Positions 16,757-24,988 of a stretch of 64,000 nucleotides of DNA are shown here, piece after piece (the first letter of the stretch is position 1; each line of letters begins with the position of its first letter). Made by a program: the position numbers and the translations under genes. The notes beneath the pieces are model-generated. The model was not told the DNA's origin and ran no database searches. It was given only the letters and a program-made list of their open reading frames with translations. This DNA is from an uncultured Collinsella sp. (GTDB lineage: Bacteria > Actinomycetota > Coriobacteriia > Coriobacteriales > Coriobacteriaceae): positions 14,253 to 78,252 of the forward strand of contig CABUSR010000003.1 of NCBI GenBank assembly GCA_902494245.1. Reading direction: 5' to 3'.

Positions 16757-17566
16757 ATGTCTGATCTTATGGACAGCTTCCGTCTGGACGGCAAGGTCGC
16801 ACTGGTGACCGGCGCCACCTACGGCATTGGCATGGCCATTGCCGAGGCGCTCGGAGAGGCCGGCGCCAAGATCGCCTTTAACGCCCGTCACGCCGACAAA
16901 GTCGCCGAAGCCGAGAAGCACTACCGTGAGCTGGGCTTTGACGCTCACGGCTATGTTGCCGATGTCACCAACGAGGCCGTCGTCGCCGAGCTCATCGCCA
17001 AGATCGAGGCCGACTTTGGCACCACGCCCGACATCCTGGTCAACAACGCCGGCGTCATCCAGCGTACCCCGATGCTCGACATGAGCGCCGAGGACTTCCG
17101 CCGCGTCGTCGATATCGACCTCAACGCACCGTTTATCGTGTCAAAGGCCTGCCTGCCTGGCATGATCGCCAAGGGCCACGGCAAGATCATCAACATCTGC
17201 TCGATGATGAGCGAGCTGGGTCGCGAGACCATCGCCGGCTATGCCGCCGCCAAGGGCGGACTCAAGATGCTCACCAAGAACATCTGCTCGGAGTTTGGCA
17301 AGGCCAATATCCAGTGCAACGGCATTGGGCCCGGCTACATCGCCACGCCGCAAACCGCACCGCTGCGCGAGACGCAGCCCGACGGCAGCCGCCACCCGTT
17401 TGACCAGTTCATCATTGCCAAGACGCCGGCCGCCCGTTGGGGCACGCCCGAGGACCTGAAGGGCCCCGCCGTGTTCCTGGCTTCCGACGCGTCGAACTTC
17501 GTCAACGGCCACATCCTCTACGTCGACGGCGGCATTCTCGCCTATATCGGCAAGCAGCCGCAGTAA
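16757..17566 (+). CDS. SDR oxidoreductase, DhuD-like (unsaturated-uronate branch)
   Basis: Short-chain dehydrogenase of 269 residues starting at 16757 behind GAAAGGATC. It has the cofactor motif TGATYGIG, NNAGVIQ, catalytic Ser in NICSMMSELG and the YAAAK pair. Similar proteins are often labelled gluconate 5-dehydrogenase. However, the next gene is an RpiB-fold isomerase, and this pair corresponds to streptococcal DhuD/DhuI, which convert 4-deoxy-5-keto-uronate to KDG. Here it would reduce the isomerised unsaturated uronate released by GH105. The shared operator with the pectin genes supports this. Gluconate or idonate oxidation is the alternative. Confidence 0.85.
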   Translation: MSDLMDSFRLDGKVALVTGATYGIGMAIAEALGEAGAKIAFNARHADKVAEAEKHYRELGFDAHGYVADVTNEAVVAELIAKIEADFGTTPDILVNNAGVIQRTPMLDMSAEDFRRVVDIDLNAPFIVSKACLPGMIAKGHGKIINICSMMSELGRETIAGYAAAKGGLKMLTKNICSEFGKANIQCNGIGPGYIATPQTAPLRETQPDGSRHPFDQFIIAKTPAARWGTPEDLKGPAVFLASDASNFVNGHILYVDGGILAYIGKQPQ

Positions 17567-17579
17567 GACGTCTGGGCGA

Positions 17580-17689
17580 GGCGGCGGACGATAAGGTCTG
17601 CTGCTCGAGCAGTCCTGACTCGCACGAAGAGCACATTAAGTGCTCTTCGGCTCGTGCGGAACTCGCGACAGACCTTATTGTCCGCCGCC
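17580..17689. repeat. Nested palindrome between the SDR and isomerase genes
   Basis: Outer arms 17580-17600 and 17669-17689 (GGCGGCGGACNATAAGGTCTG) match in 20 of 21 positions. Inside is an imperfect stem of CGCACGAAGAGCAC (17621-17634) with 17640-17658. It could partially terminate dhuD transcripts or cap them. Confidence 0.8.
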
Positions 17690-17768
17690 CGCAGAGCGGC
17701 CTCTCTGTTGGAAATGCCGCTCAACATAACGAACAATTAATTCAGAAAATAGCGGAAGGTTACCTATC

Positions 17769-18410
17769 ATGAAAATCGCTCTGATCAACGAAAACTCTCA
17801 GAACTCCAAGAACCCTATGATCGAGGCTGCCCTTAAGAAGGTTGTCGAGCCCATGGGGCACACCGTCTTTAACTATGGTATGTATGCCGACGCCGACTCC
17901 AAGCCCCTCACCTACGTGCAGAACGGCATCCTTGCCGCCGTGCTGCTCAACTCCGGCGCTGCCGACTACGTCGTGACCGGCTGCGGCACCGGCGAGGGCG
18001 CCATGCTCGCCTGCAACTCCTTCCCCGGCGTGCTGTGCGGCCACGTTGCCGACCCGCTCGACGCCTACACCTTTGCCCAGGTCAACGATGGCAACGCCGT
18101 CGCCATGCCCTTCGCTCTTAAGAACGGCTGGGGCCAGGAGCTCAACCTCGAGTACACCTTTGAGAAGCTCTTTGGCTTTGGTTCGGGCAACGGCTATCCT
18201 GCCGAGCGTGTTGAGCCCGAGCAGCGCAACAAGAAGATCCTCGACGGCGTGCGCGCTGTGACCATGCGTCCGCTCGTCGACGTCCTGGGCGAGATCGATC
18301 AGGACCTGGTGAAGGGCGCACTTGCCGGCGAGCACTTCCAGGAGTACTTCTTTGCCAACGCAACCGACGAGGCCATCATCGCCAAGGTCAAGGAGATCCT
18401 GGGCCTCTAA
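17769..18410 (+). CDS. RpiB/LacAB-family isomerase, DhuI-like
   Basis: A 213-residue protein of the RpiB/LacA/LacB fold (INENSQNSKNP, HTVFNYGM, DYVVTGCGTGEGAMLACN with the active-site Cys, FPGVLCGHV). It is longer than ribose-5-phosphate isomerase B (about 150) because of a C-terminal extension. With the SDR upstream it matches the streptococcal DhuI/DhuD pair, so isomerisation of 4-deoxy-L-threo-5-hexosulose-uronate is inferred. A pentose- or galactose-phosphate isomerase is the alternative. It is followed by a strong terminator. Confidence 0.82.
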   Translation: MKIALINENSQNSKNPMIEAALKKVVEPMGHTVFNYGMYADADSKPLTYVQNGILAAVLLNSGAADYVVTGCGTGEGAMLACNSFPGVLCGHVADPLDAYTFAQVNDGNAVAMPFALKNGWGQELNLEYTFEKLFGFGSGNGYPAERVEPEQRNKKILDGVRAVTMRPLVDVLGEIDQDLVKGALAGEHFQEYFFANATDEAIIAKVKEILGL

Positions 18411-18435
18411 TCGCACGACTCATTGCAGCTAACGC

Positions 18436-18477
18436 AAGCGGCGGTCGTCCCACGTACGGGACGACCGCCGCTTTTTT
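18436..18477 (+). terminator. Terminator after the DhuI-like isomerase
   Basis: Perfect stem AAGCGGCGGTCGTCCC (from 18436) with GGGACGACCGCCGCTT, 4-base loop region, then TTTTTT. Confidence 0.93.
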
Positions 18478-18528
18478 CTATCTACCGACTGACGCCGCGG
18501 GGACAGGCCCCATGCACCAAGGGATTAA

Positions 18529-20478
18529 CTAGAGCTCGCAGGCAATCTTGTAGCCGTCGCCGATGGCGTCGCGGATGTTGCCGCACTTGTTGGCATCGCC
18601 CAACACGTGGGTGGCAACGCCGGCAGCAGCAAGGTCGTCAGCCAACTTGGTATTGGGACGATAGCCCATGGCAAGTACCAGCGTATCGGCATCGGCGATG
18701 GTGTGAATCTCGCCATCCTTCTCGTAGCTGATGGCATCCTCGGTAATCTCGGTCACCTTGGCCTCGGTCAGCACGTGAACGCCCTTGGAGAGCATGCGCG
18801 TGATGAGCACCGCGCGACCGGCGCCGCCCTCGTTGGCGGCGAGCGTCTTGGTCATCTCGATGACGGTGACATCGCGATTGGCCGGCGAGAGGTCATTGAC
18901 CAGCGGGGCCAGATAATCGGCCGTCTCGCAGCCGACGGTGCCGCCGCCCACGATGACGATCTTCTTGCCCGGGAAAGCCTTGCCACCCAGCAGGTCGTCA
19001 GCCGTCATAACCTGCTTAAAGCCCTGCATAAAGGCCGGAGCGATGGGCTCGGCACCATAAGCCAGGACAACCTCGTAGCCGGCGTAGTCGCGCTGAATGT
19101 CCTCGGCCGAAAGCTCGGTACCAAAGACGCATGTGACGCCGACCTCGGCCAGGCGACGGTACTGATACTTAATCACGCGGGTGAGTTCCTGCTTTGCCGG
19201 CGGAACGGCTGCGATGCGCATCTCGCCGCCCGGTTCGTCCTGTTTGTCCACGAGCACCACGTTATGACCGCGCTTGGCGGCAATGTAGGCTGCCTCCATG
19301 CCCGCAGGACCAGCGCCCACAACCAGTACGTTCTTAGCCTCGGCGGCAGGCTCGTAGCCGGCCTCGTCGCGCTCAACATCGGGATTGACGGTGCAGGAGA
19401 TGCGCTTGCCAAACATAATGCCGTTCAGGCAGCGCAGGCAGCCGATGCAGGGGCGGATGTCGTCGGCGTTGCCGGCAGCGGCCTTATTGCAGAACTCGGC
19501 ATCGCACAGATTGGCGCGGCCCATCATGCAGATGTCGGCAGCGCCGTCCTCGATCAGCTCCTCGGCGATCCAGGCCTCGTTGATACGTCCAACGGTGGCG
19601 ACAGGAATGTTGACGTGCTTTTTGATCTCGCGCGAGCAGGCAGCGTGCGAGGCCTGCTGCGTGCCGGCGGCAGGAATCGCGGAACCGCGCTTGATGGTGG
19701 TGCCGCCCGACACATGAATCATGTCGACGCCGGCCTTCTCCAGGCGACGCGAGACGTAGATCATGTCGTTGAGGGTCAGACCGCCATCGGTGTACTCATC
19801 GCCCGAGATGCGGACGTCGATGATAAAGTCCTTGCCGCAGCGCTCGCGAATCTCGGCGATGACCTCGAGCAAAAAGCGCATGCGGGCGTCGAGCGAGCCG
19901 CCGTACTCATCGGTACGCTTGTTATAGAGCGGGGTCAAGAAACCGCCGAGCATGCCGTGGGCGTGCGCCGCATGGACCTCGACGCCATCGACACCGGCCT
20001 TCTGCATACGCACGGCAGCGTCGCCAAACTGATGCGTGAGCTCGTGAATCTCGTCGACCGTGATGGGGCGCGGTGCCTCGCGGGCATAAGACGGGCCCAC
20101 AAAGGACGGAGCGATCAGGCGAGGCGTGCCCGGAATGTTAAAGGCCATGTAGGCGGGGTGGAAGAGCTGCGGCATAATCTTGCAGCCGTACTCGTGGACG
20201 GCCGCGGCGAGCTTTTCCCAGCCGGGGATAAATGTGTCGTCGTAGCAGCACATGTCACCCGGCAGATAGGTATAGGTGGGCTCGACCGTCACGACCTCGG
20301 TGATGATGAGGCCCACGCCGCCCTTGGCGCGGGCACGGTAATGATCGACCAAGTCATCGGTCACATAGCCATGATCGGCCAGGTTGGTAGATACCGGCGG
20401 CATAAAGACGCGGTTCTTGACCTCGGTTGTACCGACCTTGATTGGGCTAAAGAGCATCGGATAGGCGGAGGACTCCAT
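18529..20478 (-). CDS. NADH:flavin oxidoreductase, 2,4-dienoyl-CoA/2-enoate reductase type
   Basis: A 649-residue three-part flavoenzyme: an N-terminal OYE-like FMN barrel (SPIKVGTTEVKNRVFMPPVS, GVDGVEVHAAHAHGMLGGFL), a 4Fe-4S site (CIGCLRCLNG plus a later Cys), and C-terminal FAD- and NAD-binding folds (VVGAGPAGMEAAY, IVGGGTVGCETA). This is the layout of FadH, enoate reductases and the bile-acid enzymes BaiCD/BaiH. Substrate cannot be read from the sequence. It is 198 bases downstream of a GltD-like flavoprotein on the same strand, with a terminator-like palindrome between. Starts behind GAAAGGAACC. Confidence 0.88.
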   Translation of the reverse strand: MESSAYPMLFSPIKVGTTEVKNRVFMPPVSTNLADHGYVTDDLVDHYRARAKGGVGLIITEVVTVEPTYTYLPGDMCCYDDTFIPGWEKLAAAVHEYGCKIMPQLFHPAYMAFNIPGTPRLIAPSFVGPSYAREAPRPITVDEIHELTHQFGDAAVRMQKAGVDGVEVHAAHAHGMLGGFLTPLYNKRTDEYGGSLDARMRFLLEVIAEIRERCGKDFIIDVRISGDEYTDGGLTLNDMIYVSRRLEKAGVDMIHVSGGTTIKRGSAIPAAGTQQASHAACSREIKKHVNIPVATVGRINEAWIAEELIEDGAADICMMGRANLCDAEFCNKAAAGNADDIRPCIGCLRCLNGIMFGKRISCTVNPDVERDEAGYEPAAEAKNVLVVGAGPAGMEAAYIAAKRGHNVVLVDKQDEPGGEMRIAAVPPAKQELTRVIKYQYRRLAEVGVTCVFGTELSAEDIQRDYAGYEVVLAYGAEPIAPAFMQGFKQVMTADDLLGGKAFPGKKIVIVGGGTVGCETADYLAPLVNDLSPANRDVTVIEMTKTLAANEGGAGRAVLITRMLSKGVHVLTEAKVTEITEDAISYEKDGEIHTIADADTLVLAMGYRPNTKLADDLAAAGVATHVLGDANKCGNIRDAIGDGYKIACEL

Positions 20479-20593
20479 ACAGGGTTCCTTTCATTTGAGC
20501 CGCTCGGCGGCAGTTGCTGACTTATCTATCGTACCAGAAACCGCACGGTACCCGACCGCACGCACTCCCCTGCCTACGTATCGACCCACAAAA

Positions 20594-20660
20594 AGTTGCG
20601 GTGGAATACGGAGTAGATAAGGCCTTTGACAGCCAAGACAGTCCGTATTTCACCGCAACT
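20594..20660 (-). terminator. AAGTTGCGGTGGAATA-class palindrome after the GltD-like gene
   Basis: Arms 20594-20612 and 20642-20660 pair over 19 bp with one G-U-type mismatch. On the minus strand the stem is followed by TTTTTGTG, 16 bases past the gene's stop. The outer arm is shared with 10662-10730. Confidence 0.75.
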
Positions 20661-20675
20661 AATGGATGGGATGTG

Positions 20676-21893
20676 TTAGAGACCCAAATAGGCAGTCATG
20701 CCTTCGACGGCGAGCTTGGCGCCTGCCACGGCATGAACCACCGTGAGCGGGCCGTTAACCACGTCGCCGGCGGCAAAGACGCCGGGCACCGTTGTCATGC
20801 CGTTCTCGTCGACCGAAAGCAGGCCGCGATGGTCGGTCTCCAGACCACCCGTCGTAAGCACAAGCTTGTCTTTGGGCACCTGCGAAGCCGCAATCACAAC
20901 TGTGTCGGCAGACACATGGTCGAGCTCCTCCTCGTAGCCCACCACATTGTTGTCCTCGTCGAAGATGGCCGTCTCGAAGACCGGACCGTTATCGTCGATG
21001 GCACAGATCGCCTTGCCGCACACAATCTCGGCACCATCGAGCTCGGTCAGCTCGACCTCGTCGTCGATGGCCGAGATATGGCGCGAGCGGGCATACACGG
21101 TGACCTTGCGAGCGCCCGATCGCAGGGCTGTGCGGGCAACATCCATGGCAACATTGCCGGCACCGATGACCGCCACGTTCTGCCCGATTGCCACGCTCGC
21201 GGGATCGACCAGGTAATCGATGCCAAACAGCACGTTGCCGCGCGACTCGCCGGGAATACCCAACTTTCGAGCTCGCCAGGTACCGGTACCGACAAAGACC
21301 GCGTCGTAGCCGTCACGTAGCAGGTCATCGATGTGCAGTGCGCCGCCGATGGTGGTCGAGGGGCGCACACGCACGCCAAGCGAGCACATCACGTGACGGT
21401 ACTTTTGTACGAGCGCACGGGACAGGCGGAACTCGGGGATACCGTATTCCAGCACACCGCCGATCTCGGGGCGCTGTTCAAATACCGTGACGGCACAGCC
21501 CAGCTGGGCCATCTTAATGGCCACGGTAATACCGGCGGGACCGGAACCGACCACAGCAACCTGTTTGCCACACGACGGCGCGGGCGTCCACTCCTTACGA
21601 TCTAAATACGCTGTGGAGATGTAGTGCTCGATGCTCGAAAAATGCACGGGTGTGCCCTTACGGCCCTGAATGCAAGCGCCCTCGCACTGGCCCGAATGAT
21701 TGCACACCATGGAGCAGACCGCGCTCATGGGATTGTTCTGGAACAGCAGCTCGCCCGCCTCTTCTAGACGACGCTGTTTGAACAGGTCGATGACCTGCGG
21801 AATAGGCGTCTGAACTGGGCAGCCCTTAATCTGACAGAACGCCCTTTTACAACCTAGGCAACGATTCGCCTCTTCGACAATGTGGATAGCCAC
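20676..21893 (-). CDS. GltD-like NAD(P)H-dependent FAD/Fe-S oxidoreductase
   Basis: About 405 residues. It has an N-terminal Cys-rich Fe-S domain (RCLGCKRAFCQIKGCP, CSMVCNHSGQCEGACI) as in the glutamate synthase small subunit, then FAD (VVGSGPAGITVA) and NAD(P) (VIGAGNVAMDVA) folds and the closing GVFAAGDVVNGPLTVVHAV. No large GltB subunit is present, so it probably works alone or with another electron-transfer partner, perhaps the OYE-type enzyme downstream. The start is taken as GTG at 21893 because AAGGGGAG lies just before it; an upstream ATG at 21920 has no such site. Confidence 0.85.
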   Translation of the reverse strand: MAIHIVEEANRCLGCKRAFCQIKGCPVQTPIPQVIDLFKQRRLEEAGELLFQNNPMSAVCSMVCNHSGQCEGACIQGRKGTPVHFSSIEHYISTAYLDRKEWTPAPSCGKQVAVVGSGPAGITVAIKMAQLGCAVTVFEQRPEIGGVLEYGIPEFRLSRALVQKYRHVMCSLGVRVRPSTTIGGALHIDDLLRDGYDAVFVGTGTWRARKLGIPGESRGNVLFGIDYLVDPASVAIGQNVAVIGAGNVAMDVARTALRSGARKVTVYARSRHISAIDDEVELTELDGAEIVCGKAICAIDDNGPVFETAIFDEDNNVVGYEEELDHVSADTVVIAASQVPKDKLVLTTGGLETDHRGLLSVDENGMTTVPGVFAAGDVVNGPLTVVHAVAGAKLAVEGMTAYLGL

Positions 21894-21919
21894 GCAACTC
21901 CCCTTTTTAATGCAATCCA

Positions 21920-21958
21920 ATGGGGGCGACGATAAAGACCCTTCACCGCCGCCCCCAT
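21920..21958 (-). terminator. Terminator-like hairpin after the epimerase-family gene
   Basis: ATGGGGGCGACG (21920-21931) pairs with CGCCGCCCCCAT (21947-21958). It lies 40 bases past the stop at 21998 on the minus strand; the U-run is poor. Confidence 0.65.
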
Positions 21959-21997
21959 ACAGGTAATCTCAATCTGCCGACACAGCAAAAGCCAATG

Positions 21998-22903
21998 CTA
22001 TAACTCGCGATGCGAAGCCCCGCAGCGAGCGGACATGTGCTCGAGTGTCGCCAGGCAGTCAGCCGCCGTCGCCGGCACACTGTTCTCGACCACGCAGGGA
22101 ATCCCAGGGCAGGCGGCAGCCGCCCAGGCCACCACGGGCTCAAAGTCGTATCGTCCCGTCTCGCCCACGCCATGGCACACCAGGCGCGAACCCGTACCGT
22201 CGCACCAACCGGCTTCGTCCTCGTTGTCGACGACCTCATAATCCTTGGCGTGCAGCACGCGGATTTTACTGCCGCATAAGTAGAGCATGCGCGCTGTGAT
22301 TTCCTGCGCTTCGTCAACAACACTGGGGTGCAGCAGCGATACCGGGTCATAGATCACGCCGAGCGACGGGCTCGAGACGCGCTCCAGCACCTCGCGGCAG
22401 CGATCCGGCGTGTTGACCGTCTCGTTCCAGCCAGGCTCGATCAGTATTTGCCCGCCCACGGCCTCGGCGCGCTCGCAGACGCGTGCGAGTCCGTCCATAA
22501 AAGCCTCAAGCGCCTCATCGGTCATGCGGTCGTCAGCAACGCGGTTCTGCGCATTGGGGCGACCGGTCTCGGTACCCACCGGGCAGCCGCCGAGCATCTG
22601 GGCAAAGTTCAGGCATGCCTCGTACTCGGCAAAGTTATCCATGAGCTGTTGGCGATCGGGCGTCGCCAAATTCTTATAGCAGCCGAGCACGGCGACCGAA
22701 ACGCCCGCCTCGTCGAGCACCGCACGCAAATGGTCGGCAAGCTCGCGGGTCAGACCGCCTCGATCGATCCCCATCGATGCGTAGAGCACCTTACTCGGCA
22801 GCTGAATGCACGAAAAGCCCAGCTCTCCCGCCATGCGAATGCGTTCCTCGACGGTCCCCTGCGGAAGGTCGTGCAAACGTACACCCGGAGTAATAGCCCC
22901 CAC
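21998..22903 (-). CDS. Sugar phosphate isomerase/epimerase family (AP endonuclease 2 barrel)
   Basis: A 301-residue TIM-barrel protein (GFSCIQLPSK, VAVLGCYKNLATPD, ILIEPGWNETVNTPDRC, LGVIYDPVSLL, KIRVLHAKDYEVVDN). The Glu/Asp/His positions of the xylose-isomerase-like superfamily are present. Specific substrate unknown; its place after GH105 suggests a pectin-derived sugar. The GH105 stop (22905-22907) abuts it. I place the start at GTG 22903, 10 bases after AAGGGA; GTG 22912 overlapping the upstream gene is also possible. Translation is probably coupled. Confidence 0.8.
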   Translation of the reverse strand: MGAITPGVRLHDLPQGTVEERIRMAGELGFSCIQLPSKVLYASMGIDRGGLTRELADHLRAVLDEAGVSVAVLGCYKNLATPDRQQLMDNFAEYEACLNFAQMLGGCPVGTETGRPNAQNRVADDRMTDEALEAFMDGLARVCERAEAVGGQILIEPGWNETVNTPDRCREVLERVSSPSLGVIYDPVSLLHPSVVDEAQEITARMLYLCGSKIRVLHAKDYEVVDNEDEAGWCDGTGSRLVCHGVGETGRYDFEPVVAWAAAACPGIPCVVENSVPATAADCLATLEHMSARCGASHREL

Positions 22904-22904
22904 G

Positions 22905-24143
22905 TTATTCACATCCCTTATGAGCGTTGATGCCCGGGGTGTATCCGCCAAACGGGTCCTCGATGGAGCACACGCCCGAGGGGGCGAGCGGATCGCGCTT
23001 ACCGGCCAGCTTGTCGTGATGCATGGTCTCGATATAGGCAAGCACCAGCGGCGCCACACCCTTTGCATCATTTTTGACCACGGGCTCGCTCATGTAGTAA
23101 TCAAACGTGCCCTCGCGGTGCGCGGTGTTGCCCAAGCCCGCGACCAGGCAGATGTTGTCGAGCGCCAGCTGGCCATCATGCTCAGACAGGCAGGTCTCGC
23201 AGATGCCGTCGAAGGCGCGACGGCCGTACTGGTAGTAACGCTCGCCCAGCACGCCCAGACGCACGCCCTTCATGATGGCATTGGCAAAAATCGCGCTACC
23301 AGACTCCTCCAGGTAGTTGGGGGCGATATTGGGCAAGTTGATGACCTGATGCCACATGCCGGTCTTCTCGTCCTGATACGGCAGCATGGCGTCGATCAGG
23401 TCGTGGAACATCTTGCGAATCTCGTCCTTCTCGGCTGACATCGAAGGCGGCATGAGCTCCCAGGTATCGATGAGTGCCATGGCAAACCAGCCCTCGGCGC
23501 GCAGCCAGAAGTTAGCCGAAAGGCCGGTGACCGGGTCGCACCAGAACTGTTTGCGGCTCGCGTCGTAAGCGTGATAGTACAGACCGTTGAGGGGGTTGCG
23601 CATCAGGTCATGCACGACCTGGAACATATGGAAGCTGTCCGAGCAGGCACGACGGTTGTGGAAGCTCAGCTCATACTGCATGTAGAACGGCTGGGCCATA
23701 TACATGCCATCGAGCCAGATCTGGTTGGGATAGACGGCCTTGTGCCAAAACACGCCTTCTTTGGTGCGCGGCTGGGTCTCGAGCTGGCGGTAGATGGTGT
23801 CCATGGCGGCACGGTACTTGGGCTTGCCCACCAGGTCATACAGCTTGTAGAGGGTCTTGCCCGCATTGACGTTATCGAGGTTGTACTCCTGCGGGTTGTA
23901 ATGCTTGATGGTACCGTCGTCCTGGACAAAGAAATCGATGTAGTCATCGGCAAAGGTCAGGTAGCGCTGCTCACCCGTGATCTCGTACAGCTCGATGAGC
24001 GCCTTGATCATGCAGCCGTCGATATAGTTCCAGGTGTTCTCCTTGCCGGCGCGAATCTTTTCGATATTCCAAGCCGGCGCCTGCGGCGTAGAGGTTTCGA
24101 TCAACTGCTCGATATAACGGTCCAGGATTTGATTGCAACCCAT
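22905..24143 (-). CDS. GH105 unsaturated rhamnogalacturonyl/galacturonyl hydrolase
   Basis: Removes unsaturated uronate from the non-reducing end of pectin fragments. The 412-residue (alpha/alpha)6-barrel protein has the GH105 motif with the catalytic Asp (YPNQIWLDGMYMAQPF) and the conserved FWLRAEGWFAMAL. No signal peptide is seen, so it acts in the cytoplasm as YteR does. The start at 24143 sits behind AGAGGGGA; an upstream ATG at 24161 lacks a site. It heads a two-gene unit with two LacI-type operators upstream. Confidence 0.92.
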   Translation of the reverse strand: MGCNQILDRYIEQLIETSTPQAPAWNIEKIRAGKENTWNYIDGCMIKALIELYEITGEQRYLTFADDYIDFFVQDDGTIKHYNPQEYNLDNVNAGKTLYKLYDLVGKPKYRAAMDTIYRQLETQPRTKEGVFWHKAVYPNQIWLDGMYMAQPFYMQYELSFHNRRACSDSFHMFQVVHDLMRNPLNGLYYHAYDASRKQFWCDPVTGLSANFWLRAEGWFAMALIDTWELMPPSMSAEKDEIRKMFHDLIDAMLPYQDEKTGMWHQVINLPNIAPNYLEESGSAIFANAIMKGVRLGVLGERYYQYGRRAFDGICETCLSEHDGQLALDNICLVAGLGNTAHREGTFDYYMSEPVVKNDAKGVAPLVLAYIETMHHDKLAGKRDPLAPSGVCSIEDPFGGYTPGINAHKGCE

Positions 24144-24168
24144 TGCTGTCCCCTCTGACATAAACGAT

Positions 24169-24225
24169 AGGTGAACGTTACCCCTAGTGTAACGCGAACG
24201 GGGAATATAGGGTGAACGTTAACCC
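24169..24225 (-). promoter_or_regulatory. Two GGTGAACGTTNACC operators before GH105
   Basis: AGGTGAACGTTACCCC (24169-24184) and GGGTGAACGTTAACCC (24210-24225) lie upstream of the GH105 start, 41 bases apart. The GGGAATATAGGG/CCCTATATTCCC pair at 24200-24232 encloses the second one. Confidence 0.75.
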
Positions 24226-24250
24226 TATATTCCCCGCAAACGGCAGACTT

Positions 24251-24919
24251 TTAGCGGCAAACGGCGGTGAGACCCGCGGCGATGCGATGCGCCAGGCGCT
24301 CATAGCCGGCAGGACTGTAATGCAGACCGTCCGGCATATAGAGCTCGCGGTGCTCTGGCAAAAACGGGCTGATGCCACTTTGCGCATACAGGTCAATCAC
24401 CGGAACGGAGTAGCGGTCGCAGACTTCGAGCATCGCCCGCACGTAGGCGACCTGCGTCAACCCCAGGTGATTGAGCTCATCGCTTGCCGGGATATCCTTC
24501 TCGTGCTTACCGCTCGTCTTGCACGGCGTCATAAACACGAGCTTTGCCCGAGGTGAGCGCGCCGTGATGGTTCGGATCAGATAGTCGACCGCACCATAGA
24601 ACTCATGCATATCGGTGCTGCCCAACTCGCCAAGCGGCACGTTGCGGCTAAAGTCGTTAACGCCGCCAAAGACGATGTAGATATCGGCCGCATCGTCGAT
24701 GCCGTCCAGGCGCTCGACAAACGAATCGCTGCGGTCGGCCTTGACGGCGATGCGGGAGCCCTTGATGCCAAAGTTCTCGATGGTTGCGCCGCCCAGTAGC
24801 GCGCCCAAGTGCGAGGTCCACGAAATGTCGTTGCCTCCCCCACTGCAGCCGTTATCGCCCCAGGTGGTCGAATCGCCAAAGCAGCAAATGGTCGATTCAC
24901 TCAAACTCTTCGTTTCCAT
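24251..24919 (-). CDS. SGNH/GDSL hydrolase, probable pectin-side-group esterase
   Basis: A 222-residue SGNH-fold esterase: block I CFGDSTTWG (Ser nucleophile), block II FGIKGSR (Gly), block III FGGVNDF (Asn) and block V DGLHYSPAG (Asp-His). No signal peptide. Start at METKSL (24919) behind GAGGAGAAG. Its place immediately downstream of the methylesterase fusion (69-base gap) suggests removal of acetyl groups from pectin oligosaccharides, as in rhamnogalacturonan acetylesterase. Specificity is inferred. Confidence 0.85.
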   Translation of the reverse strand: METKSLSESTICCFGDSTTWGDNGCSGGGNDISWTSHLGALLGGATIENFGIKGSRIAVKADRSDSFVERLDGIDDAADIYIVFGGVNDFSRNVPLGELGSTDMHEFYGAVDYLIRTITARSPRAKLVFMTPCKTSGKHEKDIPASDELNHLGLTQVAYVRAMLEVCDRYSVPVIDLYAQSGISPFLPEHRELYMPDGLHYSPAGYERLAHRIAAGLTAVCR

Positions 24920-24988
24920 AATCTTCTCCTCATCCGCCCATCGACGGTCATACAGGAACGTACCGTTTATTCGCAGCATGCCGAGGGG

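Noticed and set aside
20676..21893. Glutamate synthase small subunit working with GltB
   Set aside because: The Fe-S/FAD/NAD layout fits, but no large subunit is adjacent and the gene lies among catabolic genes, so only GltD-like is claimed.
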